This document shows, piece by piece, positions 1-9,199 of a stretch of DNA of 64,000 nucleotides. Positions within the stretch are counted from its first letter, which is position 1; every line of letters starts with the position of its first letter. The stretch is from Ruegeria halocynthiae (GTDB lineage Bacteria > Pseudomonadota > Alphaproteobacteria > Rhodobacterales > Rhodobacteraceae): positions 240,070-304,069 of the forward strand of contig NZ_JQEZ01000001.1 in assembly GCF_000743705.1 (NCBI RefSeq), read 5' to 3'. The position numbers and the translations under genes were made by a program. The notes below the pieces were generated by a model that had not been told where the DNA came from, searched no databases, and worked only from the letters and a program-made list of their open reading frames with translations.

Positions 1-563
1 CCCCGGGGGGCCTGAACCAGGCCGTATGGAATGACGTCGTTGGGCACCATGGTCAACGCGCCGATGATTGCGCCGCGGCCCACCCGCACCCATTGGTGCA
101 GGCCCGAAATACCGCCGACGATCACGTCGTCTTCGATGATACAATGGCCGGCCGCGCCAGCATGGTTTACCATGATCACCCGGTTCCCGATCTGCACGTC
201 ATGCGCCACGTGAACACCCGCCATCAACAGGCAATCATCCCCGATACGAGTGACACCGCCGCCGCCCTCTGTGCCGGTGTTTATCGTGACGTGTTCGCGA
301 ATACGGTTGCGCTTGCCGATCTCCAGCCGCGTGTTTTCGCCGCCAAACTTCAGGTCCTGCGGAATTTCACCGACGACCGAGAAATTGAAAACCACGGTTT
401 CGTCGCCAATCGATGTTTCGCCTGTCACGACCACATGCGACTTCAGCTCGACCCGATCACCCAGTTTCACCCGACTGCCGACATAGCAGAACGGGCCGAC
501 AACGCAGCCCTCTCCGATCTGCGCGCCGTCTTCGATAATTGCGCTTGGGTGGATACCGCTCAT
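1..563 (-). CDS. lpxA: UDP-N-acetylglucosamine acyltransferase LpxA (3' end cut by window)
   Basis: First step of lipid A synthesis: transfer of a 3-hydroxyacyl chain from ACP to UDP-GlcNAc in the cytoplasm. Reading from the ATG at 563 gives about 187 codons of left-handed beta-helix hexapeptide repeats (starting [18 protein letters not shown]). The AHD motif within [11 protein letters not shown] matches the family's catalytic histidine. Family members are about 260 residues, so the C-terminal part lies outside the window. The start overlaps the fabZ stop by 4 bases (ATGA), implying translational coupling. This is the usual fabZ-lpxA order. Confidence 0.95.
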   Translation of the reverse strand, partial: MSGIHPSAIIEDGAQIGEGCVVGPFCYVGSRVKLGDRVELKSHVVVTGETSIGDETVVFNFSVVGEIPQDLKFGGENTRLEIGKRNRIREHVTINTGTEGGGGVTRIGDDCLLMAGVHVAHDVQIGNRVIMVNHAGAAGHCIIEDDVIVGGISGLHQWVRVGRGAIIGALTMVPNDVIPYGLVQAPR

Positions 564-1033
564 GTCGTTTTTTCCATGTCCCAATCCACATAGGCCGAGA
601 ATTCAGCCTCGGCCGCAACCTCGCCGTCGACGGTTGCGCGACCGCTGAACTTGAATATCTTTCCGCCCTTTTTACCACGCACGGTCTGAACATGCATATT
701 AAGCACGTCGCCCGGGATCACTTTGCGGCGGAATTTGCACTTATCGATGTTCATGAAGTAGATCAGCAGCTCGCTGTCGATCACATCCATTCCGACACCC
801 AGCATAACACCAGCCGTCTGTGCCATTGCTTCCACAATCGTGACACCCGGCATAATCGGGGTTCCGGGGAAATGGCCCTGAAAGTGCGGCTCGTTCATGG
901 TGACGTTCTTGACGCCGACAGCAGACTGATAGCCTGAGATTTCCACGACCTTGTCGACCAAAAGAAACGGATAGCGATGCGGCAATATCCGCTGAATCAG
1001 CTGAATGTCGGCGCTCTTGGTTTCCGTGCTCAT
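560..1033 (-). CDS. fabZ: 3-hydroxyacyl-ACP dehydratase FabZ
   Basis: Dehydrates 3-hydroxyacyl-ACP in type II fatty acid synthesis, next to lpxA, which uses the same 3-hydroxyacyl-ACP pool. The single hotdog domain shows [11 protein letters not shown] with the active-site His and [12 protein letters not shown] followed by the catalytic Glu in VEAMAQ. I chose the ATG at 1033 ([11 protein letters not shown]), which gives 157 residues, close to the family norm of about 150. The frame stays open to 1099, where an in-frame alternative start would add 22 non-conserved residues. No strong ribosome site decides between them. Confidence 0.95.
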   Translation of the reverse strand: MSTETKSADIQLIQRILPHRYPFLLVDKVVEISGYQSAVGVKNVTMNEPHFQGHFPGTPIMPGVTIVEAMAQTAGVMLGVGMDVIDSELLIYFMNIDKCKFRRKVIPGDVLNMHVQTVRGKKGGKIFKFSGRATVDGEVAAEAEFSAYVDWDMEKTT

Positions 1034-1105
1034 CGTGTTGGTGTCCCGTTCTGGATTTCTCATTGTCGCGTGGTTAGCAATACCGCGCCGCAAGAGCAAG
1101 CGACC

Positions 1106-1690
1106 CTAATCGCCTGCCTCGTTCTCAAAGGTGCCTCCATCGCCTATTGCGGTGTCGATGCGGGCAATGGCGGCCTCGGTAACATCGGTCTGGTCCGAGC
1201 TGAGAAACACGCTGGATCGTTCAATAATGACCGACGCACCGGTTTCCCGCAGCAGGTCGATTAACACCGGCTGCGCCATTTCGAAGAACATCTGTTGCGC
1301 GTCTTCGCTGCGCCGCGCCAACGCGTCGAGCTTAGCGCGCTGCCCCTCGCGGTGTGACTGGACCTTTCTGTCGAAGGCTTCGGCAAGGGGGCGAAATTCG
1401 TCGGGCTGAAGCTCTGCGCGTTTGTCTGTCAGATCTTTTTCTTCCCGACTCAGTTCGGCAACGATCCGTTCGTTTTCCTCAGCCAACAGAACGCTTTCGG
1501 CCTCAATCTCACGCAGAACGCGCTGACCAAAGGCAGAGCCCGCAAACAACCGATCGCTGGACACTGTCAACACGCTGGTTTGGGGCACACCCAATTGTTG
1601 CGCCGCAGCCGGGGCCGCGCAGGCCAGGATCAGAAAAACACACAGGGCCCGGAAAGGGCCCTGCAGTTTCGTAAACAGCAACTTACGCAT
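1106..1690 (-). CDS. Periplasmic chaperone, OmpH/Skp family
   Basis: Probable periplasmic holdase for unfolded outer membrane proteins on their way to BamA. The 194-residue product has a signal peptide ending near AAPAAAQQ (about residues 14-31). A charged helical region rich in Glu, Arg and Lys, about residues 60-130, should form the coiled-coil tentacle of Skp. The C-terminal part, including TGASVIIERSSVFL and SDQTDVTEAAIARID, fits the OmpH domain. The gene follows bamA by 6 bases, the standard bamA-skp order. Sequence divergence within the family makes the family call firmer than one-to-one orthology with E. coli Skp. Confidence 0.88.
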   Translation of the reverse strand: MRKLLFTKLQGPFRALCVFLILACAAPAAAQQLGVPQTSVLTVSSDRLFAGSAFGQRVLREIEAESVLLAEENERIVAELSREEKDLTDKRAELQPDEFRPLAEAFDRKVQSHREGQRAKLDALARRSEDAQQMFFEMAQPVLIDLLRETGASVIIERSSVFLSSDQTDVTEAAIARIDTAIGDGGTFENEAGD

Positions 1691-1696
1691 TCAGGA

Positions 1697-4057
1697 TCAG
1701 AACCGCGCCTGAACAGTCAGGTCGAAATTCTGTTCGTTGTCGAAATCCTCTTTTTTCAGAGCTTTCGAGAAGTTGAAGCGCAGCGGACCAAAGGGCGTTT
1801 CCCAAAGAACCGAAACCCCGATCACGTGACGGACCGAGCCATCAGCGCCGACGATATCCGCACCAGCTGTATTTACGTTGCTGATATTGTACAGGTTGCC
1901 AACATCATAGAATAGGCCACCGCGCAGCCCCAGTTCCTCGGGCAGACCCAGCGGGAAGTCAGATTCAAATCGGGCAACCCAGTAATAGTTACCGCCGATT
2001 GCGTCATCCTGACCATTCGACAGATCACGCGGACCAAGACCCGCAGGCTCGAACCCTCGGAAAACGCTGGGACCAAGCACAAAGCGGTCGATCGTCCGGC
2101 TAAAGTCGTCGCCTCTCCAATGCAGAGCGCCCAGTTCCAGAGTGGCCCGCAGAACAACTTCTTCGTTCCACACGCGGGTCTGTGCGATGCTACGCGCCGT
2201 TGTCTTGAAGAACTCATTGTCCCCACCCAGACCGGCTGCATCCACGCCAACTTCGAACAACACGCCAGCGTTGGGGTTTAGACCGCCAATACGGCTGTCA
2301 TAAACATAGGACACACCCAACGAGCTTGTCGTCCGTTTACCCTGGTCGATTTCCGAAGAAATCACCGCACCGTTGGTTTCGTTGTCCTGCTGAGTCATCT
2401 CGCTGCGTTCCCAGCCGTACCGCAGTCTCAGGGAAGACAACTCGCTGATCGCATAGCTGATCTGAGGGTTGAAAAACAGCCGCTCGGTATCATAGCTGGC
2501 AAAGCTTGAGTTGGTTGTTGCCAAACCCAGACCCAGATCAAAGCGCAGCCTGCGGCCCAGCAGATAAGGCTCGGTAAAGTTCAGCGTAGCCTGTCGCGAA
2601 TCCTGCGCGGTCGACAACGTCACACCGACATTCTGTCCACGGCCCAGAAAGTTCGATTCGTTCAGGCCAATCGCGATGCCGAAACCGTCGGAAACCGAGT
2701 AGCTGCCGCCAAGGCTCAGCGAGCCTGTGGGCTGTTCTTCGACATCTACGTCCACAATCACCTGGCTGGGTGTCGACCCTTCGCGCGGTTCGACGTCAGC
2801 AACTGCGAAAAAGCCCAAAGCCCGGATGCGCTCAGCGGCCTGCCGAATTTCACGCGGGTTGAACGGATCGCCTTCGACAGTGTCGAACTGGCGGCGGATC
2901 ACGCGGTCCAGTGTTGTTGTGTTGCCTTCAATGTCGATCCGCTCCACAAAAATCCGCGGACCTTTGGTCAGAACAAATTGAACATCCAATGTCAGCTCAC
3001 GCGGGTTGCGCGTCACCCGAGGTTCGACCCGCAAGAAGTCGACGCCCTGCTTTAGCCCCAAACGTTCCTGCCGCGCAATCGAGTTTTCGATCAACGACGG
3101 AGAGTATGTAACACCCGGTTTGATTTTCAGCGCTTTTTGGTAGTCGGCCGCGTTCACGCCGGGAATTTCACTGACTGTCGTGATTTTGCCGAACGAGAAT
3201 TTCTGACCCTCGGTAATATTCATCACCAGGAAAAACGCGTCGCGTTCCCGTGTGAATTCAACATTGGCGCTGTTGACCCGGAAATCCACGTAACCGCGCG
3301 AAAGGTAAAAGTCGCGAATGACCTGTTTGTCGAACTCGATCCGGTCCGCGATGAATGTGTCACCGCGCAGGAAGGTCCGCAGGAAGTTCGCCTGTTTCGT
3401 TTCCAGAATCCGACGCAGACGTCGATCGGAGTAGGCCCGGTTTCCAACAAAGCTAACGCGCTCCACCTCGATGGTGGTGCCTTCGGCGACTTCGAAAATC
3501 AGATCGACCCGATTATCGCTGCGGCGGATGATGCGTGGAATAACCGTTGCAGAGACACGCCCTTGCGCCGAATAGATTTCAGCAATCAGATCAGCATCCG
3601 TTTCAGCAACCTGCGGTGTGAAAACCCGCCGTGATTCCGAAGAAATTGCGTCGAGAAGAACATCGTCCTTAACGCGCCGGTTTCCTTCGATACTGATCTG
3701 GTTGATCGTCGGATATTCCTGAACTTCGATCAGCAATGTGCTGCCACGAGGCGTAAGTTCGACTGTTTCAAAAACGCCACTGTCAAGCAAACGCTGAAAG
3801 GCATCGTTCAATTCACCGGCGGTTACCGTCTGGCCCGGTGCGATCCCGGTTCGGGCAATGATGGTCGATGTTTCGATACGTTGGTTTCCCTCAACATCAA
3901 ACGAGTTGATCGTGAAGGATTGCGCCCATGCCGCCTTTGGCAATGGGGCTAAACTCATAATGGTTACTAGGAAAAAAAACGTTAGTGCCCGCCACAAAAT
4001 CTTGTTTTCCGGCTTTTGTCCCCCGCAGGATGTGCCCGCGCCTCGCCTATCAGTCAT
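1697..4057 (-). CDS. bamA: Outer membrane protein assembly factor BamA
   Basis: Central beta-barrel of the BAM complex that inserts outer membrane proteins. The 786-residue product has a long N-terminal signal region (hydrophobic segment ending PKAAWAQ near residue 46). Successive POTRA repeats begin at FTINSFDVEGNQRI, with further ones at ISIEGNRRV, VSFVGNRAY and IDIEGNTTT. A C-terminal Omp85 barrel follows from about residue 440 and ends in Phe (VQARF), the usual barrel end signature. Its neighbours rseP and skp match the conserved envelope cluster. Start ATG 4057 follows a weak purine-rich site. Confidence 0.97.
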   Translation of the reverse strand: MTDRRGAGTSCGGQKPENKILWRALTFFFLVTIMSLAPLPKAAWAQSFTINSFDVEGNQRIETSTIIARTGIAPGQTVTAGELNDAFQRLLDSGVFETVELTPRGSTLLIEVQEYPTINQISIEGNRRVKDDVLLDAISSESRRVFTPQVAETDADLIAEIYSAQGRVSATVIPRIIRRSDNRVDLIFEVAEGTTIEVERVSFVGNRAYSDRRLRRILETKQANFLRTFLRGDTFIADRIEFDKQVIRDFYLSRGYVDFRVNSANVEFTRERDAFFLVMNITEGQKFSFGKITTVSEIPGVNAADYQKALKIKPGVTYSPSLIENSIARQERLGLKQGVDFLRVEPRVTRNPRELTLDVQFVLTKGPRIFVERIDIEGNTTTLDRVIRRQFDTVEGDPFNPREIRQAAERIRALGFFAVADVEPREGSTPSQVIVDVDVEEQPTGSLSLGGSYSVSDGFGIAIGLNESNFLGRGQNVGVTLSTAQDSRQATLNFTEPYLLGRRLRFDLGLGLATTNSSFASYDTERLFFNPQISYAISELSSLRLRYGWERSEMTQQDNETNGAVISSEIDQGKRTTSSLGVSYVYDSRIGGLNPNAGVLFEVGVDAAGLGGDNEFFKTTARSIAQTRVWNEEVVLRATLELGALHWRGDDFSRTIDRFVLGPSVFRGFEPAGLGPRDLSNGQDDAIGGNYYWVARFESDFPLGLPEELGLRGGLFYDVGNLYNISNVNTAGADIVGADGSVRHVIGVSVLWETPFGPLRFNFSKALKKEDFDNEQNFDLTVQARF

Positions 4058-4183
4058 ATTTTTCTCTACCCAATATTTTTGGACTTTAATGCTGAGTAGC
4101 GAGAATATTTGGCCTTGTCAAAAGACCAAAACACAAAGCGACCCAGAGGGCCGCTAATTGTGGTTTTCATAACAGTAAAGGAA

Positions 4184-4312
4184 TCAGTTGCTGATAAGGT
4201 ATGCCCAGCCCGCCAGCGCCATGGCCGTCGCGCAGAAAAAGAGAATTGAATCCCAATTCAGCACGAAGAGAACGCTGAAACTTTGGAAGGACTTTCTCAG
4301 TGCCTTTGACAT
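4184..4312 (-). CDS. Candidate 42-aa single-pass membrane protein
   Basis: The 345-base gap between rseP and bamA contains a minus-strand reading frame from ATG 4312 (MSKALRKSFQSFSV) to a TGA at 4184. After a basic N-terminus, residues about 14-41 are almost entirely hydrophobic (LFVLNWDSILFFCATAMAL, then AGWAYLISN), which predicts one membrane helix with N-in topology. AGGG lies 4 bases before the start. It reads in the same direction as both neighbours. I recognise no family. The remaining 126 bases before bamA look AT-rich and may hold a bamA promoter. Being short, it could be chance. Confidence 0.45.
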   Translation of the reverse strand: MSKALRKSFQSFSVLFVLNWDSILFFCATAMALAGWAYLISN

Positions 4313-4402
4313 GGTACCCTCGGACGCGGTTCAGATTGCGCCACAAACAATACGGATCAAATGGGGCGCAAATGCGGCATTCTCGTGCAGGAATTGCCGC
4401 AA

Positions 4403-5755
4403 TTAGCAGAACAGATCATTCGAGACAGAGAACACCATCAGGCCAAGAATAAGCGACACGCCCACGCCCATCAGCACGCGAAGAACTCCGTCACTTGGTG
4501 GTTTGCCGGCTACTGCCTCGTAGGCGTAGAACACCAGATGGCCGCCGTCCAAAGCCGGTATCGGGAACAGATTCAGCAAACCAACGGCCGTGGACAACAC
4601 GGCGATAAAGAAAATAAAGCTCTGCGCGCCTTGACTAGCCATGGCCCCCGACGTTTCGGCGATACCAATGGGGCCGGACATGTTGCAGGTGCTGATCGCG
4701 CCAGTGACCATATGCCAGATTCCCGAAAGCGATCCGTCGACGATGCGCATCGTCTGCCGTACACCGCCAGACAATGCCGTCAATACACCCGCCGATTCTG
4801 TCGCGGGTTCCAGGAACATGCCCCCGACAATCCCGATGCGCCAATGGGTGACAAAACCCCCTTCGGCCTGTGGTTCATCTGTCCGGCGTGGCGTAAGCGC
4901 GAATTCAAGCTCTTGCCCATCGCGCCAGACGTTCAGCATCAAAACCTCGCCGTCAGATCCCTCGACGTGTTCCTTGAGTTGCTCAAAGGCAAAAACCGGG
5001 TCGCCGTTGATTGCCGTGATCACATCGCCCTGCTGCAGGCCAATATCAAATGCCGCGCTGCGCGGTGCAAGTTGCTGGATCAGCGGTGGGAACAACCATG
5101 GCGCAGAGACGTCCAACGTTTGCCCATCACGGATCACCGTATAGGTCAGTTCGGGTTGAACCGGCAAAGATTCAGTGAAATCTCTCCACGCCCCGTCCTG
5201 ATCGAAATCAGGCAGTGCCTGGCCCGCAATGGCAACAATTTCATCCCCGTCCTCAAGCTGCTGAACCGCGCCCGGCACCGGATGCAAGTTGCCCACAGTC
5301 AGCGGGTCTTTGGTTACACCCTGAGACAGAAAAATCAGGCCGAAGATCAGAATTGACATCACAAAGTTGAAAACCGGCCCCGCCGCAACTGTGGCGCTGC
5401 GCGCCCACAGGGGCGCACCGTGCATGGTCCGCCGCAACTCTTCGGGGCTTTGGTCGGAAATCTCGCTCATCGCTGCTTCGTCTTTGCCCGACGCCGCATT
5501 GGCGTCGCCCAGAAACTTGACATAGCCGCCAAACGGAAGTGCCGCGATCTGCCATCTGGTTCCGCGCTTGTCGATGCGGCTCCACAAAACCGGGCCAAAG
5601 CCAATCGAAAAGACCTCGGCATGGATGCCAGACCAGCGCCCTACGATGTAGTGGCCGTATTCATGCACCGCCACGATGGCGGACAAGGCGACCACAAAGG
5701 CAACTATGGTGTAAAGCAGGCTGCCAAATTCAGGGATCAGAGAGAGTGCGTCCAA
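4403..5755 (-). CDS. rseP: Site-2 protease RseP (zinc intramembrane metalloprotease)
   Basis: Inner membrane protease that cleaves anti-sigma factors and signal peptide remnants. The 450-residue protein has the zinc motif HEYGH at residues 31-35 in the first membrane segment. Two PDZ-like regions follow (LEDGDEIVAIAGQ and LQQGDVITAINGD). The second zinc ligand motif is LNLFPIPALDGGH near residue 400. The start is a TTG at 5755, 3 bases after the dxr stop, preceded by AGGA, so it looks coupled to dxr. Order and strand match the alphaproteobacterial dxr-rseP-bamA cluster. Confidence 0.96.
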   Translation of the reverse strand: MDALSLIPEFGSLLYTIVAFVVALSAIVAVHEYGHYIVGRWSGIHAEVFSIGFGPVLWSRIDKRGTRWQIAALPFGGYVKFLGDANAASGKDEAAMSEISDQSPEELRRTMHGAPLWARSATVAAGPVFNFVMSILIFGLIFLSQGVTKDPLTVGNLHPVPGAVQQLEDGDEIVAIAGQALPDFDQDGAWRDFTESLPVQPELTYTVIRDGQTLDVSAPWLFPPLIQQLAPRSAAFDIGLQQGDVITAINGDPVFAFEQLKEHVEGSDGEVLMLNVWRDGQELEFALTPRRTDEPQAEGGFVTHWRIGIVGGMFLEPATESAGVLTALSGGVRQTMRIVDGSLSGIWHMVTGAISTCNMSGPIGIAETSGAMASQGAQSFIFFIAVLSTAVGLLNLFPIPALDGGHLVFYAYEAVAGKPPSDGVLRVLMGVGVSLILGLMVFSVSNDLFC

Positions 5756-5758
5756 GTT

Positions 5759-6931
5759 TTATCCTGCTCTTTGGATTACGGCGTCATCTGCCCACTTACG
5801 TGCCAGATGGTCGGTTTGAAGTATGTTATCAAGTGTCAACGGTGCATCAAGAAGGCCGTCTGCGGCATCAAATCGGTTCAATACCGTCTCGACAATATCA
5901 GCCATCTGAAGAAAACCGACACGGCGCGCGATAAAGTGATCCAACGCGCGTTCTTTCGCGGCATTGAATACGGCGCCTGATTGGCCGCCCCGCTCCATCA
6001 CATGGCGTGCAAGGCGCAAGGCAGGATAGCGGGCCTCATCCGGTTCTTGAAAGCGCAGTTGCCCCAGTTTAGCCAGATTAAGCCGCTCGACCGGCAAATC
6101 GCGCCGGTCGGGCCAATGCAGGGCATAACCGATTGCATGGCGCATATCCGGCGCACCCATATGGGCCATTACCCCACCGTCGTTGAAGCCAACCAGCGCA
6201 TGAACGATTGATTCCGGGTGCACGAGCACTTCGATCTGCCCCGGGTCCACGTCAAAGAACTCTTTGGTTTCAATCAACTCCAACGCCTTGTTGAACATCG
6301 AAGCGCTGTCAATCGTGATCCGCTGCCCCATGTTCCAGTTCGGATGGCTTGAGGCTTGTTCAACCGTAGCACTGGCCAGATCGCTCAGCGGCCAATCCCG
6401 GAATGCGCCACCGCTTGCGGTGATGATGATACGTTCGACCGCAGACATATCTTCACCCGCCAGCGCCTGAAACACGGCGGAATGTTCGCTATCCACCGGC
6501 AAAAGTCGGGCATTATGCGCCCGCGCCGTGTCCAGCACCAATGCGCCTGCGCAAACCAGGGTTTCTTTGTTCGCCAATGCCAGGGTCACGCCTTGTTTCA
6601 ACGCCTCGATACCGGGTGGAAGACCCGCCGCGCCGACAATCGCCGACATGACCCAATCCGCCGGACGCGCCGCAGCTTCGGTCAGCGCTGCCTGACCTGC
6701 TGCAACCTCGACCCCGCTGCCAGACAGCGCATCGCGAAGATCCTCAAGCCGGTCCTCATGCGCCGTGACCGCCAGATCGGCATTCAGTCGCCGCGCGTCT
6801 GCTGCCAGCTTCTCGATATTCGCGCCGCCAGTCAGCGCCACCACGTCATAGGCCGACGGGTTTCTATCAATAAGATCAATGGTGTTTTGCCCGATCGAAC
6901 CGGTGGCGCCAAAAATCGAAACTCTGCGCAT
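5759..6931 (-). CDS. dxr: 1-deoxy-D-xylulose 5-phosphate reductoisomerase
   Basis: Second step of the MEP isoprenoid pathway, converting DXP to MEP with NADPH. The N-terminus carries the nucleotide-binding GATGSIGQNT. Metal and substrate motifs are visible as LLPVDSEHSAVFQ and the flexible-loop region MGQRITIDSASMFNK. The ATG at 6931 overlaps the cdsA stop (TGATG) and gives 390 residues. A GTG one codon earlier is possible. The product feeds undecaprenyl diphosphate synthase, encoded two genes upstream. Confidence 0.97.
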   Translation of the reverse strand: MRRVSIFGATGSIGQNTIDLIDRNPSAYDVVALTGGANIEKLAADARRLNADLAVTAHEDRLEDLRDALSGSGVEVAAGQAALTEAAARPADWVMSAIVGAAGLPPGIEALKQGVTLALANKETLVCAGALVLDTARAHNARLLPVDSEHSAVFQALAGEDMSAVERIIITASGGAFRDWPLSDLASATVEQASSHPNWNMGQRITIDSASMFNKALELIETKEFFDVDPGQIEVLVHPESIVHALVGFNDGGVMAHMGAPDMRHAIGYALHWPDRRDLPVERLNLAKLGQLRFQEPDEARYPALRLARHVMERGGQSGAVFNAAKERALDHFIARRVGFLQMADIVETVLNRFDAADGLLDAPLTLDNILQTDHLARKWADDAVIQRAG

Positions 6932-7713
6932 CACATGGCCCCGGGGGAATACAGCAACCCGGCAATCAGAACAAACAGGGCCGCCCCCATCATGCCGTCA
7001 AAGCGATCCAGAAAGCCGCCATGACCCGGGATCAGGTTCGAGCTGTCCTTGACCCCGAATTTCCGTTTTGTCGCGCTTTCGACGATGTCACCGATCTGAC
7101 TGGCCATCGAAGCCAGCACCGAAACCACGACGAACAGGAACCCAAACCCGGCATAAGCGGCGAAAATGGCCCCGACCAAAGCGGCAGCCACCCAACCCCC
7201 GGCGGTTCCGGACCATGTTTTCTTGGGGCTGACTTTGGGCCAGAACTTGGGGCCGCCAAAGGTCTTGCCCACAAAATACCCGGCCACATCCGTCGCAACC
7301 ACAACCGAGATCAGCCAGACCATCCAGCCAAAGCCCATGTTTTCACGGATTGAGATAAACCCCAGACCCGCAGCGGCGATCCATATCGCAAACAGCGCAT
7401 AGGTGCCTTTGGATTGGCGTACTTGCCCTGCCCCGACCAATGCCGGCGCCAGCAGAAACGGCAGTTTGTAAAGGGGTGGCAAATGATAGCTGAGGATGAC
7501 CGCAATTCCGGTCAAAATGCCAAGCTGTATCGCGACACCGACCCTGTCCGGATCGACCATGCGCACCAGCTCCCATGTCATCAACCCACAGGCCGCAGCT
7601 ATGAACGCTTCGAACCACAGACCGCCCAGCCAGACTTCGATCGCGCCGATAGCGACAAGAACAGCCGCGGACAGAACGCGAGCGGTCAGGTCTGACCATC
7701 GGCCATCGCTCAT
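6931..7713 (-). CDS. cdsA: Phosphatidate cytidylyltransferase CdsA
   Basis: Makes CDP-diacylglycerol from phosphatidate and CTP at the inner membrane, the branch point for all phospholipids. The 260-residue protein is highly hydrophobic with several membrane helices. Near the C-terminus it carries the CdsA signature region KRKFGVKDSSNLIPGHGGFL followed by DRFDGM. It overlaps the uppS stop (ATGA at 7710-7713) and its own stop overlaps dxr, so the run is translationally coupled. Confidence 0.95.
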   Translation of the reverse strand: MSDGRWSDLTARVLSAAVLVAIGAIEVWLGGLWFEAFIAAACGLMTWELVRMVDPDRVGVAIQLGILTGIAVILSYHLPPLYKLPFLLAPALVGAGQVRQSKGTYALFAIWIAAAGLGFISIRENMGFGWMVWLISVVVATDVAGYFVGKTFGGPKFWPKVSPKKTWSGTAGGWVAAALVGAIFAAYAGFGFLFVVVSVLASMASQIGDIVESATKRKFGVKDSSNLIPGHGGFLDRFDGMMGAALFVLIAGLLYSPGAM

Positions 7714-8441
7714 GCCGAAACCGCCCCGAAACGACGATCACGGGCCCCGAAGCTGCGGCAAAGCCGTTCCAGCTCGGCTGCCGTGAAATCCGGCCACAGT
7801 GTATCAATGAATTCGTATTCCGAATACGCCGACTGCCACAGCAGGAAATTTGAGATACGAGCCTCACCGCTTGTTCGTATCACCAGATCGGGGTCGGGAA
7901 GAACATGAGTGTCCAGATATTTGGGCAAGGTTTCTTCGTCCACATCATCAGGATGCAGGTGCCCGTCTGCCACATCACGCGCCAGTCGCTTGGTTGCCCT
8001 GGCGACCTCATCCCGCCCGCCATAGTTCAACGCGATGGTCAGGTGAACCAGATCGTTTTCCCTGGTTTCCTTCTCCAGCGTGTCCATCAACCCGGTCAGC
8101 TTGGCGTCAAGGCGAACCCGGTCGCCGATAAAACGCACCCGAATGCCGTTGTCCTTCAGCGTCCGCGTTTCCTTGATGATGTACCGCCGGAACAAGCTCA
8201 TCAGCCCCGCGACCTCAACCTGCGTTCGCTTCCAGTTTTCGGTCGAAAAGGCGAATACTGTCAGATATTTAACACCCAACGAGGGGCAGGCCTCGACCAC
8301 TTCGCGCACGCGCCGCGCGCCAGCATGATGCCCAAACAGCCTTGGTCGTCCACGCGCCTGTGCCCAGCGGCCGTTGCCGTCCATAATAATCGCGATATGA
8401 CACGGCCCTGCCACGGGCGCAGTATGTGGGGTGTTAAGCAT
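7710..8441 (-). CDS. uppS: Isoprenyl (undecaprenyl) diphosphate synthase UppS
   Basis: cis-Prenyltransferase that builds the C55 lipid carrier for peptidoglycan and LPS. The 243-residue product shows the diagnostic IIMDGNGRWAQ (catalytic Asp) near residue 20. It also has HHAGARRVREV, FAFSTENWKR, and the C-terminal DPDLVIRTSGEARISNFLLW with WPDF. It begins 9 bases after frr and overlaps cdsA by 4 bases. The chain-length assignment to C55 is inferred from its place in the cluster. Confidence 0.96.
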   Translation of the reverse strand: MLNTPHTAPVAGPCHIAIIMDGNGRWAQARGRPRLFGHHAGARRVREVVEACPSLGVKYLTVFAFSTENWKRTQVEVAGLMSLFRRYIIKETRTLKDNGIRVRFIGDRVRLDAKLTGLMDTLEKETRENDLVHLTIALNYGGRDEVARATKRLARDVADGHLHPDDVDEETLPKYLDTHVLPDPDLVIRTSGEARISNFLLWQSAYSEYEFIDTLWPDFTAAELERLCRSFGARDRRFGAVSA

Positions 8442-8450
8442 GATCCGTTC

Positions 8451-9014
8451 TCAGACCTGCATGATCTCGGTTTGCTTGGTCTCAAGCGCGGCATCAACGG
8501 TTTTGATCATTTCGTCGGTCAGCTCTTGAACTTCGCTTTCCCAGAATTTCTGGTCATCTTCGGACATACCGTCGGCTTTGGCCTTTTTGATCTGATCCAT
8601 CCCGTCACGCCGCACATTCCGGACCGAAACCCGGGCGTGTTCAGCATACTGACCGGCGACCTTGCCCAACTCGCGGCGGCGTTCTTCGTTCAGTTCAGGG
8701 ATCGGCAACATGATGATCGTACCGTTCAATTGCGGATTGATCCCCAGCCCGCTTTCCCGGATTGCCTTTTCAACCTTACCCACCAGGCCCTTGTCCCAGA
8801 CATTGATCGTAACCATGCGTGGTTCAGGTACATTGACCGTTCCCACCTGGTTAATCGGCGTCATCGAACCATAAGCGTCCACCATGACCGGTTCCAGCAT
8901 CGAGGCCGACGCCCGCCCGGTCCGAAGCGAAGCGAATTCGGTTTTGAGGTTGGCCATGGCGCCGTCCATGCGGCGTTTCAGATCATCGGTATCCAGTTCA
9001 AAATCGTCAGACAT
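8451..9014 (-). CDS. frr: Ribosome recycling factor
   Basis: Splits post-termination ribosomes together with EF-G and IF3. The 187-residue product has the RRF features [20 protein letters not shown] near the N-terminus and [20 protein letters not shown] and [14 protein letters not shown] in the helical domain. I chose ATG 9014 because GGGGAG lies 8 bases upstream. The frame itself runs open to a GTG at 9023. pyrH, often directly upstream of frr, is not here: the gene upstream is acuI, followed by its own terminator. Confidence 0.97.
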   Translation of the reverse strand: MSDDFELDTDDLKRRMDGAMANLKTEFASLRTGRASASMLEPVMVDAYGSMTPINQVGTVNVPEPRMVTINVWDKGLVGKVEKAIRESGLGINPQLNGTIIMLPIPELNEERRRELGKVAGQYAEHARVSVRNVRRDGMDQIKKAKADGMSEDDQKFWESEVQELTDEMIKTVDAALETKQTEIMQV

Positions 9015-9153
9015 GCTGCTCACTCCCCGTCTTCAGGTGATGTTTGGATGGCTCATAAGCCATCACATTTGGGATGTATAGCAATGATGATCGGGAATTG
9101 CGTCAATGACCAGAGGTGTTTCCGGCATTTTCTTGGCCTTTTCAGAACAAACA

Positions 9154-9181
9154 AACCGGCCAGTGTTCAGACTGGCCGGTT
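9154..9181 (-). terminator. Rho-independent terminator after acuI
   Basis: A perfect 10-bp inverted repeat (AACCGGCCAG / CTGGCCGGTT) with an 8-base loop. On the minus strand it is followed by TTGTTTGTT. It lies 18 bases past the acuI stop and separates the DMSP genes from frr. Confidence 0.85.
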
Positions 9182-9199
9182 GCGTCTTATACTGATGGA

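Noticed and set aside
4188-4406. 72-codon plus-strand frame in the rseP-bamA gap
   Set aside because: Complement of the more credible 42-aa membrane frame; composition not protein-like and no ribosome site.
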